Source: Pedobacter steynii (GTDB lineage Bacteria; Bacteroidota; Bacteroidia; Sphingobacteriales; Sphingobacteriaceae). From it: a stretch of DNA of 64,000 nucleotides. The position numbers and the translations under genes are program-made. The notes under the pieces were generated by a model. That model did no database searches, was not told the DNA's origin, and saw only the letters and a list, made by a program, of their open reading frames with translations. Positions 7,771 through 18,146 of the stretch are shown here, piece after piece; position 1 is the stretch's first letter, and each line of letters begins with the position of its first letter. The DNA lies in the NCBI RefSeq assembly GCF_900103665.1, contig NZ_FNGY01000004.1, forward strand, positions 515,951-579,950, in the 5' to 3' direction.

Positions 7771-10700
7771 TTAAAATCTAAGGTTAGCACCAAACATGAA
7801 GGTCCTTGGTCTTGGGTAATAGCCAATGTCAATTCCAGAAGCAAATCCTTCTGTTCCATAGCCGATCTCTGGGTCCATACCATCGTATTTGGTGAAAGTG
7901 TATACATTCAATGCTGCAGCATACAACCTCAGTTGCTTCAGGTAACTCTTTTTCAGCACCTTTCCAAAATCATAACCAATAGTGACATTGCTGATTCTTA
8001 AATAATCTCCCTTTTGGAGGTATAAATCAGAGAAAGAGGTCCAGTTTCTATTGTCGTCTGTCACACGGGGAATCGTATTCGAGGTTCCCTCTCCATGCCA
8101 GCGGTCCAGAATTCTGGTCGTATAATTACCGTATTGTCCGGACTGATTACGATAAGACTGGACAATGTCATTGCCTGTAACACCGGAAGCAACCAGGGAG
8201 AAGTCAAACCCTTTATAATCTGCAGACAGGTTGATTCCGAAAGTATAATCCGGATTAGGTTTCCCTATCATCCCGCGATCCAGATTGTCGATGATTCCAT
8301 CTCCATTTTGATCTACATACCTCACATCACCGGGAGCTGCCGAAGGCTGAATCACTTTGCCGTTAGCAGCCCTATAATTGCTCACCTCCTCCACATTCTG
8401 GAAAATTCCTGCCGTTTTTAATCCCCAGAAATATCCGATAGGGAATCCGTTTTCAGCCCGGTAAAATTCTGATGAGTTGTCGTACAACTGATTTGTCGAC
8501 CCATGAATGATGCCATCAGCTGTGGGGATCTTACCCACTTCATTTTTATTGTAAGCACCATTTATCCCGATCGAGTAATTGAAATCGTTGATATGGCTTT
8601 TATAAGATATCGCCAGTTCTACACCAGAGTTTTTCACATTACCTCCATTGATAAAAGGTGGCAATGCCCCTGCTGTGGCAAGAATCGGTGCCGAGATCAA
8701 CCAATCTTTGGTTGTTTTCTTATACCAATCAAAATTTACACTCAACTTTCCTTTGAGTAATGTGGCATCAAATCCTAGATCTGTCTGTTCAGAAGTCTCC
8801 CATCTGACATTAGGGTTGCCCAATCTGCTTGGATAGGCTCCTGGAGTAAGTACCCCTTCTTTGTCTCCAAAGATATAATTCACCTTATCGAAGGTAATGG
8901 GAGATAAATACTGGAAGGCGGCAATATTCTGATTTCCTACCTGTCCCCAGCTGGCACGGACTTTCAGGAAGTCGAGCCATCCTTTCTGCCCTTCAAGGAA
9001 ACGTTCATTGGTTACGACCCAGCCTGCGGAAACGGAGGGGAAATAGCCCCAGCGGTTTTGAGCAGCAAATCTGGAAGAACCATCAGCCCTGAAAGTCGCA
9101 TTGATCAGGTATTTTTCTTTGTAATTGTAATTTAACCGGCCAAAATAAGAAAGCCTCCGGTCCGCATCATTAGGCCCTCCGCCAATGGTGATCCCTGCGC
9201 TGTTCTTATTGAGCGCATTGCTCAGCCAGGCATGATCCAGGTCTTCAAAAATCAGGTTGGTATTGGTTCCAAAAATATTGGAACCATCAGCACGATAAGC
9301 AGAACTCCCTGCCATGATTTCAAAAACATGGTCTTTTTTAAGGTCAAACTTATAACTCAACAGGTTGTCCCACATCAAAGACTTGCCTTTGTTCATCGTC
9401 TGGCTTGCACTGGTTACGGTATTGTAGGCATAGATGGAAAGGTTGTAAATCGGTTTAAATGAATTGCTTTCCCCGGCGCTATAGTCCATGCCCAGACTTG
9501 TCCTGAACTTTAGGTTTTTGATGGGTTCAACGATCATATAAATATCGCCCAGCAGCCTTTGGGTGTTTCGCCTGTTCTTGTTATTGAGTACCATTAAAGC
9601 GTATGGATTTGCCTCTCCATTATTCCAGGTCGATTTACTGTTGTCAAAGAAATTACCCTGATCGTCATAAACCGGAACAAACGGACTGGTATTAAATGCT
9701 CCACGTAAAGAGTTGTTGTACTGATTACCTACCCCAATCCCGTTATTTTTTATGTCGGAATAAGTCAGATGCTGACCGATTTTAAGAATGTCTTTATAAA
9801 AATTATGTTCAGAATTGATTCTAAAACCATAGCGTTCATAGTTGGATAGTTTTTTTCCACCCACCACGCCTGCCTGTCCGGTATAGGAAAGACCAAGAAA
9901 ATATACCGAAGTTTCGGAAGCTCCTGAAGCACCGAGCACATAATTTTGTGTCGGCGCGTTTTTTACCAGCATTTCATCGATCCAGTTGGTTCCCGCTCCC
10001 AGTGCATCAATCTGCGCATTGCTGAAAATCGGTTGTTTTCCCCCATTGATTGCGGCCTCGTTCATCATAGCGGCATATTTGGAGGAATTGAGCAGCTCCG
10101 CCTTTCTTGCTACGTCCTGAATACCAGCATACATGTCGAATGTAATCTGCGCGGCTTGTCCCCGCTTCCCTTGTCTGGTCGTCACCAGGACCACGCCATT
10201 TGCGGCCTGAGAACCATAGATCGCCGCCGAAGCGGCATCTTTCAGGATGTCAATAGATTCGATATCTGCAGGATTCAGATAACTGATGTCGCCGGTAAGA
10301 ACCCCATCCACGACATACAGCGGTCCTGAGTTACCTACCGTTCCCAATCCCCGGATGGTCACTTTCATCCCTTCGCCCGGTTGTCCGGAGGTTGATGCAA
10401 TCTGCACCCCGGGAGTAAGTCCCTGTAATCCCTGTAAAGCATTGGTACTGCTTTGTTTTTGCAAAGTTTCCCCCTTTACCTGAACCGTAGCCCCGGTAAC
10501 GAGTTTTTTCTGTTGCACGCCATAACCCACCACGACCACCTCCGAAAGGTTTTGCAAGTCATCTTCGAGGTTGATGTCGATGACATTCGCGGCTTCTACT
10601 TTGACTTCTTTGGCGACAAATCCAATGGAACTGATTTGCAGAACATCGCCGGTTTCCGCACTGATGCGGTAAACACCCTGGTTATTGGTACTTACACCAA

Positions 10701-10884
10701 CACTTTTGCCTTTTATTTTTACCACAGCTCCAGGAATAGGCAGCCCATTGGCTGCTCCGTTTACCTTTCCATTGATCTGACGCTGCTGTGCCAGTGCCTG
10801 CTGACCGAAAGTCAGCACAGAGAAGAGCATCAGTAAAAAGATGCGCTTCCATTTGAAAGTGAATTTCTTTTCCATGCTGTTCAT
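7771..10884 (-). CDS. SusC/RagA-family TonB-dependent transporter
   Basis: 1037 aa with a Sec signal ending near QQALAQ. A carboxypeptidase-regulatory-like domain follows (INGKVNGAANGLPIPGAVVKIKGKSVGVSTNNQGVY), then the TonB box region SEVVVVGYGVQQKK. The plug shows GLQGLTPGVQI, IRGLGTVGNSGPLYVVDGV and DILKDAASAAIYGSQAANGVVLVTTRQG, followed by a long beta-barrel ending in RPRTFMFGANLRF. ATG at 10875 (MEKKF) is an alternative start. It forms the outer-membrane import channel with the downstream SusD. A 10-bp GC-rich stem-loop separates it from the upstream GH31 gene. Confidence 0.94.
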   Translation of the reverse strand: MNSMEKKFTFKWKRIFLLMLFSVLTFGQQALAQQRQINGKVNGAANGLPIPGAVVKIKGKSVGVSTNNQGVYRISAETGDVLQISSIGFVAKEVKVEAANVIDINLEDDLQNLSEVVVVGYGVQQKKLVTGATVQVKGETLQKQSSTNALQGLQGLTPGVQIASTSGQPGEGMKVTIRGLGTVGNSGPLYVVDGVLTGDISYLNPADIESIDILKDAASAAIYGSQAANGVVLVTTRQGKRGQAAQITFDMYAGIQDVARKAELLNSSKYAAMMNEAAINGGKQPIFSNAQIDALGAGTNWIDEMLVKNAPTQNYVLGASGASETSVYFLGLSYTGQAGVVGGKKLSNYERYGFRINSEHNFYKDILKIGQHLTYSDIKNNGIGVGNQYNNSLRGAFNTSPFVPVYDDQGNFFDNSKSTWNNGEANPYALMVLNNKNRRNTQRLLGDIYMIVEPIKNLKFRTSLGMDYSAGESNSFKPIYNLSIYAYNTVTSASQTMNKGKSLMWDNLLSYKFDLKKDHVFEIMAGSSAYRADGSNIFGTNTNLIFEDLDHAWLSNALNKNSAGITIGGGPNDADRRLSYFGRLNYNYKEKYLINATFRADGSSRFAAQNRWGYFPSVSAGWVVTNERFLEGQKGWLDFLKVRASWGQVGNQNIAAFQYLSPITFDKVNYIFGDKEGVLTPGAYPSRLGNPNVRWETSEQTDLGFDATLLKGKLSVNFDWYKKTTKDWLISAPILATAGALPPFINGGNVKNSGVELAISYKSHINDFNYSIGINGAYNKNEVGKIPTADGIIHGSTNQLYDNSSEFYRAENGFPIGYFWGLKTAGIFQNVEEVSNYRAANGKVIQPSAAPGDVRYVDQNGDGIIDNLDRGMIGKPNPDYTFGINLSADYKGFDFSLVASGVTGNDIVQSYRNQSGQYGNYTTRILDRWHGEGTSNTIPRVTDDNRNWTSFSDLYLQKGDYLRISNVTIGYDFGKVLKKSYLKQLRLYAAALNVYTFTKYDGMDPEIGYGTEGFASGIDIGYYPRPRTFMFGANLRF

Positions 10885-10945
10885 TAAGATTTAGTAAATA
10901 ATTGATTCATTTTATATTTGGTTAGTATTAGGTTTTGCTCCGTTT

Positions 10946-10976
10946 CCGCCAGCCAGGCAAAGCACATGGCTGGCGG
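10946..10976 (-). other. GC-rich stem-loop between the GH31 and susC genes
   Basis: CCGCCAGCCA (10946-10955) pairs perfectly with TGGCTGGCGG (10967-10976). In the direction of transcription no U-tract follows, so a classical terminator is unlikely. It may act as an mRNA-processing or stability element that sets different levels of GH31 and SusCD, or as a weak attenuator. Confidence 0.55.
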
Positions 10977-10983
10977 GATTATT

Positions 10984-13839
10984 TTATTTAAGTTGTACAG
11001 ACAGTTGTTTTCCTGTATAGATCAGGTTGTAGTCCGCTTTCTGATTAAAGTCCAGCCCCTTTCCTTTTTTAGCGCTGATCACCACAATTCTGAAGATGCG
11101 TTTTGGCAACATGCCCTCAAAACTTCCTTTGCGTTCAGACAATTCCAATAATTTTGTGCTTTCTGTGTATTTTAGATGAATGGTAGAAAAGGCCCCTTTT
11201 TCGTAGTTATAGTTTCCGCCTTCGTCCTCATAAAGAGAGAAAACCGCGTCCTTTCCCGTGTAAACAAATACCGTCAGCGTATCTGTGGCTTTCTCATCGG
11301 TATATTGCAAGGCTGGTCCAGTGGGCAGGATACTACCCTCCTTAACATATACGGGCATCCTTTCATAAGTAGTCGCCACCTGTAGCTCTTGCCCACCTTT
11401 AAAGTACTTTCCATTGTACAGGTCGTACCAGCCCTGACCTTCCGGCAGGTATACTTTCCTGTATTGCGCTTTATATTTATAAACGGGATTGATGAGCAAT
11501 GAAGGGCCAAAGAGATAGGCATCATTCAGGTTGGAGGCCTTTAGATCTTTAGGGAAATCCATCATCAAACCACGCATAATGGTATAATCCTGCTGAAAAC
11601 TATTCCCTGCCAGTGCATAGATATAGGGCATCAGCCGATACCTCAGCTGGTTGTAGTAAAGCATGCTTTTATAGGCAGGATGACTTTCGGGAGCGATGTT
11701 ATAGATTTCGCGGAAGGGATACTGCCCATGTGCGCGAAATAATGGCACAAAAGCGCCAAATTGAAACCATCGGGTATTCAGCTCCCTCCATTCTTCAAGA
11801 TCAGCTCCTTTTGCGTTTTCATAGCGTTTTTCCACAGAAAACCCACCAATATCCATCGTCCAGTAAGGCATTCCTGAAAGTGAAAAATTAACCCCGGCAC
11901 TGATCTGGCTTTTCATGTCCTCCCATCTGGAGGCGATGTCGCCACTCCAGGCTGCAGCTGCATAACGCTGCAAACCAGCAAAAGCAGAACGGGTTAAGAT
12001 AAATACACGGTCGGTTTTATTCTGTTCCCGCTGTCCCTCATATACCCCTTTTGCATTGACCAATGGAAAGGCATTAAAATAGGTGGTCGAAGAACCTGCA
12101 TAGGTGGGATTCATCAGTTCTTTCCTGACCTCAACCGGCAGGTTAGAGTGCATATCCGGTTCTGTGGCATCCATCCACCAGGCATCAATCCCTTTGCTGT
12201 ACAGCCTTTTGTTCATCAAATCCCAGAATGCAGCTCTTGCTTTTGGATTAAAAGCATCATAAAAAGTGTTGGAATATCCTTTCCCAATCCAATCACGACG
12301 GCCATCTTCGATGTTTCGCTGGTAAAGGAATCCCTGTTTATCAAAATCATGATAGATATCGAAACCTTTGTTAAATTTTGGCCAGACCGAGATCATGAGT
12401 TTCACATGCTGATCATGTAAGGTTTTGATCATTTGCTTCGGACTGGCAAACCTTGCCGGATCAAACTGCTGACTGCCCCATTCCGGTTCTTTCCAGTAGG
12501 ACCAATCCAGCACAATATTGTCCAGCGGGATCTTCCGGTCGCGGAATTCTTTTACTGCTGAGAGGAGTTCATCCTGCGTTTTATAACGTTCCCGGCTTTG
12601 CCAGAAACCCATTGCCCATTTTGGCAAGAGCACCGCTTTTCCGGTAACCTTGCGATAACCAGAAATGACCTGATCTGCATTTTCACCACCGATAAAGTAA
12701 TAATCAACGCCTGCACCAGATTCAGATTGCAAAGCAAAGGTATTTTTTAATGCTTCAGGAATTGGCGGCAAACAAGTTAAACCGAGATAAGATTCTCCGC
12801 CATCGGGAATCCATTCCATCCTGAATCTGACCTTTTTATTTTTTTGAAGCCTGAGGTCGAGCGTTGCGGAGCCTGGATTCCAGGCCTGTCGCCAGTAATC
12901 CGCCACCAGCTCCTCATTAAACCAGACTTTAATATATCCGGCATATTTCAACTGAAGCTGATATAGGCCTTCTAAGCCGCTTTCGAGGTAACCTTCGTAA
13001 CTGACTGCCGCTTCCTCCATTTTAATGCTGTCAGGGAACTTATGCTGATCTGTGAGCCAGTTTATGGAAAGCTCAGACACTGCATTGGTAAACAATATAT
13101 TTTTAGGGGATGTTCTTTTGGCATAGCCGGCTGTAATCCAGCCCTCTTTGTTTTCTTTAGAATAAAGCTTTAAAGCAGAAAGCGGCTGATAATCCCGGAT
13201 ATCACCGGCGCGTGTAATGGAATTATTGTCCCACAGGATCCCGTATCCTTTGTTAGAAATGACAAATGGTACGCCAATTTCCGTATTGTATTGGATGAGG
13301 TCCACCCTACGTCCTCTATAGTTCATCATCCCCTGCTGGTGTTGCCCCAGGCCATAATAGGCTTCTTCTTCCTGAGCGTCAAACACCTGTGCAACGCGGT
13401 AAGAGGGGGATCCGCTAAAGACCTGAGGTAACAATGCCGCTTCAGGAACAGCACGCTGTTTCAGTAATAACTTATTACCGGCATCGCGATAGGTCAGCAG
13501 ACCGGTCTTCCTGGAAATTTCAACACTTAAAGCATTCGTTTTTAGAATGATCCGGTGATCGTCTGCAACGGTGGCAAAAGCGACATTTCCATTCGCCCTG
13601 TCTAAGGCCATCAGGCTCCTTTGCGGACTAAATTCAGGCTTTTCGGTAGCGGTCACATGGATGACCTGATCTGATACGGGCTCCAACCGGATTTTTTTGA
13701 TACCGGTTAAAGAATTTGGGAGCTGGACTTCAATTCCAGCACTGGTCTTAACATAACTTGCAGTTTCCTGCCCTTTAACATTGAGCTGTAGCAAGGCTGT
13801 GCCAATAAAGATTACGGCGGTGACCCTAATTTTATGCAT
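10984..13839 (-). CDS. GH31 glycoside hydrolase with PA14 insert, probable alpha-xylosidase
   Basis: 951 aa with a Sec signal (cleavage near residue 23). An N-terminal beta-sandwich carries a PA14-like insert at about 270-360 (SYEGYLESGLEGLYQLQLKYAGYIKVWFN). The catalytic barrel runs from about 395 (GKAVLLPKWAMGFWQSRERY). The nucleophile Asp is near 557 in IDAWWMDATEPD and the acid/base Asp near 634 in AAWSGDIASRWED. A PA14 insert is a known feature of alpha-xylosidases acting on xyloglucan oligosaccharides. The adjacent xylose isomerase, xylulokinase and symporter genes support release of xylose. Alpha-glucosidase activity cannot be excluded from sequence alone. It is first in the SusCD unit. 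Confidence 0.85.
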   Translation of the reverse strand: MHKIRVTAVIFIGTALLQLNVKGQETASYVKTSAGIEVQLPNSLTGIKKIRLEPVSDQVIHVTATEKPEFSPQRSLMALDRANGNVAFATVADDHRIILKTNALSVEISRKTGLLTYRDAGNKLLLKQRAVPEAALLPQVFSGSPSYRVAQVFDAQEEEAYYGLGQHQQGMMNYRGRRVDLIQYNTEIGVPFVISNKGYGILWDNNSITRAGDIRDYQPLSALKLYSKENKEGWITAGYAKRTSPKNILFTNAVSELSINWLTDQHKFPDSIKMEEAAVSYEGYLESGLEGLYQLQLKYAGYIKVWFNEELVADYWRQAWNPGSATLDLRLQKNKKVRFRMEWIPDGGESYLGLTCLPPIPEALKNTFALQSESGAGVDYYFIGGENADQVISGYRKVTGKAVLLPKWAMGFWQSRERYKTQDELLSAVKEFRDRKIPLDNIVLDWSYWKEPEWGSQQFDPARFASPKQMIKTLHDQHVKLMISVWPKFNKGFDIYHDFDKQGFLYQRNIEDGRRDWIGKGYSNTFYDAFNPKARAAFWDLMNKRLYSKGIDAWWMDATEPDMHSNLPVEVRKELMNPTYAGSSTTYFNAFPLVNAKGVYEGQREQNKTDRVFILTRSAFAGLQRYAAAAWSGDIASRWEDMKSQISAGVNFSLSGMPYWTMDIGGFSVEKRYENAKGADLEEWRELNTRWFQFGAFVPLFRAHGQYPFREIYNIAPESHPAYKSMLYYNQLRYRLMPYIYALAGNSFQQDYTIMRGLMMDFPKDLKASNLNDAYLFGPSLLINPVYKYKAQYRKVYLPEGQGWYDLYNGKYFKGGQELQVATTYERMPVYVKEGSILPTGPALQYTDEKATDTLTVFVYTGKDAVFSLYEDEGGNYNYEKGAFSTIHLKYTESTKLLELSERKGSFEGMLPKRIFRIVVISAKKGKGLDFNQKADYNLIYTGKQLSVQLK

Positions 13840-13962
13840 TCGAAAGATTTACGGTTTATACTTGGTTAATTGAGATTAAAAGTATACGAAACGAAATCAA
13901 TCAAGGGGACTCAAATGATAACAAATAGGTATTGAAATGTTAACAAAATGGCCTTTATCTGA

Positions 13963-16900
13963 CTAAGCCGTACTTTCTCCGGATTTCTGCTGCGCGTAAA
14001 CTGAAGGTAAGACACCGAATTCCTGTCTGAAATAACGGCTAAAATGTTTGGGATTACTGAAGCCTGATTCATAGGCAATTTCCGAGATGCTGAGTTGAGA
14101 TTTCAGCAAAAGGGCTTTTGACTTTTGGAGCCGGTAAAAACGGATATAGGCGATCGGAGATTTCCCGGTTAAGGGCAGGATCTTTTTATACAGACCTACC
14201 CTGCTCATGTTCAGTTCTGAGCTAAGCTGATCAACGGAATAAGCCGCATTGGACAAGTTCTTTTCCAGTTGTGTGGCCAGCTGCCTCATGAATTTATCAT
14301 CCATAGATTCTATTCCCGTTTCAGCAGGCTTAAACTCGACTTGTTTAAGAAAGGTCTTTTTAGCCAGCGCTTGCTGCTGAAGGATATTTTTAATGCGGGA
14401 CAACAAGATCTCAAAGTTAAATGGTTTGGTGATGTAATCATTGGCGCCTGTCTCTAAACCAATCAATTGATGATCCTCATTACTTAAAGCAGTGAGCAAG
14501 ATTACAGGTAGCTGAGCGGTGCGTTTATCAGATCTGATTTTTTGACAAAGTTCCGTTCCGTTCATCACTGGCATGGTCACATCACTAACCACCAGATCAG
14601 GATGAACAGACAGGATTTTCTGCCATCCTTCTTTACCGTTCGATGCTTCCAGCACCTGGTAATAGGTGCTGAGGTTGTCTTTCAGGTAAAACCGGAAATC
14701 CTCATTATCCTCTACCAGCACAATGATCTGCTTTTTACTTTTCCAAACGAATTCCGGGTCCCTGACCCAACCTTGCGCTTCCCCCAGCTCCTCTGGTAAT
14801 ACCGGCAGGTTCGCAACGGGGTCCGGATGTTCATTTTCCGGAGCAGATAGTTCCTGATCCGGACTGGTTTCAAGTGCAGCTTCGGACTCGGGAAGGGCTG
14901 CTAAAGGCAAGGAAACCTCGAACACAGAACCTTCATTTAAAACACTATTTACATGTATAGTACCCCCATGTAACTTTACAAACTCTTTAGTAATGGACAG
15001 GCCAATTCCACTGCCCTGGTTAACTATAGAATCAGGCATATCATTCTGAAAAAAACGCTCAAATATCCGTTCCTTTTTATCCGGCTCCATACCAATTCCG
15101 GTATCTGTTACCTTAAGAATTAAGCTGCTTTTTTCCTGCTCCTGCGGGGTAACCATCAGCGCTACCGTTACCTTTCCACCTTCAGGTGTAAACTTAAAAG
15201 CATTGGACAACAAATTGAAGACGATCCGCTCCACTTTATCATGATCAAAGGCTACGATTAATTGCCTTGCCGTAGTATGAAAGGCAAAAGCGATCCGCTT
15301 CTGTTCAGCAATGTCATTAAAAGCGAGGCAAAGCTCCTGAATAAAGAAAATCACATTGCCGGCTTTAAGCTGAATACTGAGTTCCTGTACCTCCATTTTC
15401 CGAAAGTCGAGCAACTGATTAACAAGGTTCAACAGCCGCTTTGCATTGCGGTGTATCAGTTGTATTTCCTGTTTTTTCGGTATGACATTCTGTCCTATCA
15501 ATTTTTCCAAAGGCGTAATAATCAATGACAACGGAGTCCTGAACTCATGGCTTACATTAGTCAAAAACTTAATCTTCATTAAATCCAGTTCATGCATCCG
15601 ATGTGCCTGCTGACGCTCCTGTCTGAGCAGAAATTCCTTCTTTAAACGTTCAATTCCACGGTGCCTGATATACAGCAAAGCCCCCCCTATCAGCAATACG
15701 TATCCAACATAAGCCAGCCATGTTCTCCAGAATGGTGGAAGAATAATAAGCTGAAGCGTAGCCTCATTATTCACCCAATTTCCCGTGGCATCGGTAGACA
15801 TCACTTTAAAAACGTAAGTGCCCGGGTCAATATTCGTATAGGTTGCCCGGCGACTATTGGGCTGGGTTTCCTGCCAGTCCGGATCAAAGCCCTCCAATTT
15901 ATACCGGTAACGAATTTTCTGAGGATTGAAATAATTGAGCGCAGCAAATTCAAGCGCAAAGCCATTCTGACTATACCTCAGCTCAATGGCTGTAGTAATA
16001 GTAATCGATTTATCCAGAATAATGCGACCGCCAAAATCCTCCCCTATACCCACACTTTTGTTGTCAATCTGTAAGTCAGTAAAGGTAATCCCTGGCTTGC
16101 TGTGATCAGTTTTAATGTGAGCAGGCTGAAAGAGGTTGAAGCCATTTGCCCCACCAAACACTAAATCTCCTGCCCGCGTTTTATATCCGGCATTTGCATT
16201 AAACGCAGCTCCCTGAAGTCCATCATGTTCATCATATTTATGAAACGTATAAGAAAAATCATGATGAAGCTGTCGCTTAACGATGACATTAAACAGTCCG
16301 TTTGCCGTACTTACCCATAGGTTTCTTTGATGATCTTCTACAATTTTTAAAGTTGCTTTTTCTGCAAGTCCATCTTTGACATCGAAGTTCCGGAACTGTT
16401 TTGTAGCTGGATTCAATCTGCTCAAACCATCCCTTGTCGCGATCCAGATGAAACCATAACTGTCCTCCATCAAATCATATACTACATTATTAATTAAGCT
16501 ACTGGCATTACCTTCCTCATATTCATAATGAACAAAATTTCCATCCGTTTTCAATTGATCTACGCCATCAGAACTTCCGATCCAGAGGTTTCCTTTCCTA
16601 TCTTCGATCAGGCTGGAAAGAAAGTTGGAACGCACACTATTTTTCTCTCCGGCACGCTTATGATGAAAGATGCCCGTACTCCTGTCCAGACGGTCCAGGC
16701 CACCACTCAAGGTAGCCACCCATAAATTTCCTTTTCGATCTTCCAAAATGTCCCACACCCGATCATCTGCAAGAGTTTTCGGATTTGCAGACTGGTGTTT
16801 ATAATGCGTAAAAACCTTTCCGTCAAAACTATCCAGACCACCAAAGTAAGTTCCAATCCACAATCGCTTAGTCCGATCCACATAAAGACTCACGATGATA

Positions 16901-18123
16901 TCATTACTAAGACTGTTGGAATTATTCGCCTGGTGTTGATATCGTTTAAACTGACCGGTTTTACGGTTAAAATAAAACAATCCGCCCCCATTGGTACCAA
17001 TCCATAGATTTCCATGTTCATCTTCTGCAAAACGGTTCACATCGTCGTAGCTAAGGCCATTTGGGCTACTCCCCTGATGCTTGAAAAGAGGAAATTTAAG
17101 GATTTTCTCGTGGTAAAAGCTAAGTCCTTTTTTGAAAGTCCCCACCCATATAATCCCGGAATTATCTTTATAAATACTCAGAATGCTATTTTGCCCGATG
17201 CTTTTGGGATCGTCATCTTTATGAAGAAGATACTTCATTTTAAAGTTCTTTTTATCCAGCAGATTGACCCCGCCATGATCTGTAGCGATCCAGATCTGAC
17301 CATGCCCGTCCGCTATCATTCCATTGATCAGGTTACTGTTCAATGCCTGCTGCCCCTTATCTATAAAATGCTGCCGGCCACTGGCAGGACTATAATAATC
17401 GATTCCCCTCTGATTGTTCAACGTGTATACCCACAAGTCAGCATCCTGATCTACAAACAGTTTAAATTCCTGAAAATCTGCCGGATCCACTTTCTTAAAC
17501 ACCAGAATGCGCTGTTTTACTTTAACTGTTTTTCTATCCAGCTGCGTAATGGTCTTATCACGATGAACCAGCCAGATGCTCCCCTTCCTGTCCTGTTGAA
17601 TCGCAGTAACGAACGAATCCTTAACTAATCGGGTCTTTGCAGCAGAGACCTCATACTTAAATACACCCTGTTCTTTTGCATTGAACCAAAAATTACCATC
17701 TTCGTCTTTGAACACATCCGAAACATTTTTTGTGGGGATATTCAGCGACTTAAACCAGGCACCGACGTTCCTGATAAAACGCTCCGTTTCGGGATCATAG
17801 ATATTCGGCCCACTCCTCGTTTGCAGATACAATTTATTACCCGGAAGCTCATAGATATTGGTGATAAAGTTGTCGATAATGGATGTGGTATCTCTGGGAT
17901 TATGCTTAAAAACCTTCATGACCTGTCCATCGTAACGGTTGAGTCCGTTAAGTGTTCCAAACCACATAAAGCCTTTACCGTCTTTCAGTATGGCATTTAC
18001 CTGATTGTGTGACAAGCCATTGGACAAATCCATACGGGAAAACTGAACCGGTCCGGGCTGTGCTGCGCCTTTCATGGAAATGAACAATAAGATCAGTATC
18101 ATCAGTAACCCTCGCTGTCCCAT
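13963..18123 (-). CDS. Hybrid two-component system sensor/regulator (HTCS)
   Basis: 1386 aa in one chain. A signal peptide is followed by many two-component propeller repeats up to ~700 (recurring GLSHNQVNAILKDGKGFMWFGT and EDRKGNLWVAT types). Then come a Y_Y_Y domain (~720-790), one transmembrane helix (WLAYVGYVLLIGGALLYI), HisKA with the phospho-His in NVSHEFRTPLSLIITPL, an HATPase with GIGLSITKEFVKLHGG, a receiver (LVEDNEDFRFYL, VVSDVTMPVMNG) and a C-terminal AraC domain (ISEIAYESGFSNPKHFSRYFRQEFG). HTCS proteins sense oligosaccharides in the periplasm and activate neighbouring polysaccharide loci. The GH31-SusCD unit begins 123 bp downstream and is the likely target. Confidence 0.95.
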   Translation of the reverse strand: MGQRGLLMILILLFISMKGAAQPGPVQFSRMDLSNGLSHNQVNAILKDGKGFMWFGTLNGLNRYDGQVMKVFKHNPRDTTSIIDNFITNIYELPGNKLYLQTRSGPNIYDPETERFIRNVGAWFKSLNIPTKNVSDVFKDEDGNFWFNAKEQGVFKYEVSAAKTRLVKDSFVTAIQQDRKGSIWLVHRDKTITQLDRKTVKVKQRILVFKKVDPADFQEFKLFVDQDADLWVYTLNNQRGIDYYSPASGRQHFIDKGQQALNSNLINGMIADGHGQIWIATDHGGVNLLDKKNFKMKYLLHKDDDPKSIGQNSILSIYKDNSGIIWVGTFKKGLSFYHEKILKFPLFKHQGSSPNGLSYDDVNRFAEDEHGNLWIGTNGGGLFYFNRKTGQFKRYQHQANNSNSLSNDIIVSLYVDRTKRLWIGTYFGGLDSFDGKVFTHYKHQSANPKTLADDRVWDILEDRKGNLWVATLSGGLDRLDRSTGIFHHKRAGEKNSVRSNFLSSLIEDRKGNLWIGSSDGVDQLKTDGNFVHYEYEEGNASSLINNVVYDLMEDSYGFIWIATRDGLSRLNPATKQFRNFDVKDGLAEKATLKIVEDHQRNLWVSTANGLFNVIVKRQLHHDFSYTFHKYDEHDGLQGAAFNANAGYKTRAGDLVFGGANGFNLFQPAHIKTDHSKPGITFTDLQIDNKSVGIGEDFGGRIILDKSITITTAIELRYSQNGFALEFAALNYFNPQKIRYRYKLEGFDPDWQETQPNSRRATYTNIDPGTYVFKVMSTDATGNWVNNEATLQLIILPPFWRTWLAYVGYVLLIGGALLYIRHRGIERLKKEFLLRQERQQAHRMHELDLMKIKFLTNVSHEFRTPLSLIITPLEKLIGQNVIPKKQEIQLIHRNAKRLLNLVNQLLDFRKMEVQELSIQLKAGNVIFFIQELCLAFNDIAEQKRIAFAFHTTARQLIVAFDHDKVERIVFNLLSNAFKFTPEGGKVTVALMVTPQEQEKSSLILKVTDTGIGMEPDKKERIFERFFQNDMPDSIVNQGSGIGLSITKEFVKLHGGTIHVNSVLNEGSVFEVSLPLAALPESEAALETSPDQELSAPENEHPDPVANLPVLPEELGEAQGWVRDPEFVWKSKKQIIVLVEDNEDFRFYLKDNLSTYYQVLEASNGKEGWQKILSVHPDLVVSDVTMPVMNGTELCQKIRSDKRTAQLPVILLTALSNEDHQLIGLETGANDYITKPFNFEILLSRIKNILQQQALAKKTFLKQVEFKPAETGIESMDDKFMRQLATQLEKNLSNAAYSVDQLSSELNMSRVGLYKKILPLTGKSPIAYIRFYRLQKSKALLLKSQLSISEIAYESGFSNPKHFSRYFRQEFGVLPSVYAQQKSGESTA

Positions 18124-18146
18124 TAAAATTTATATTTGGTATGTTT

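Noticed and set aside
17014..17628. 204-codon open frame on the plus strand inside the HTCS gene, with many similar frames along it
   Set aside because: It is antisense to a clearly conserved 1386-aa protein, shows no domain and reflects codon-strand effects.
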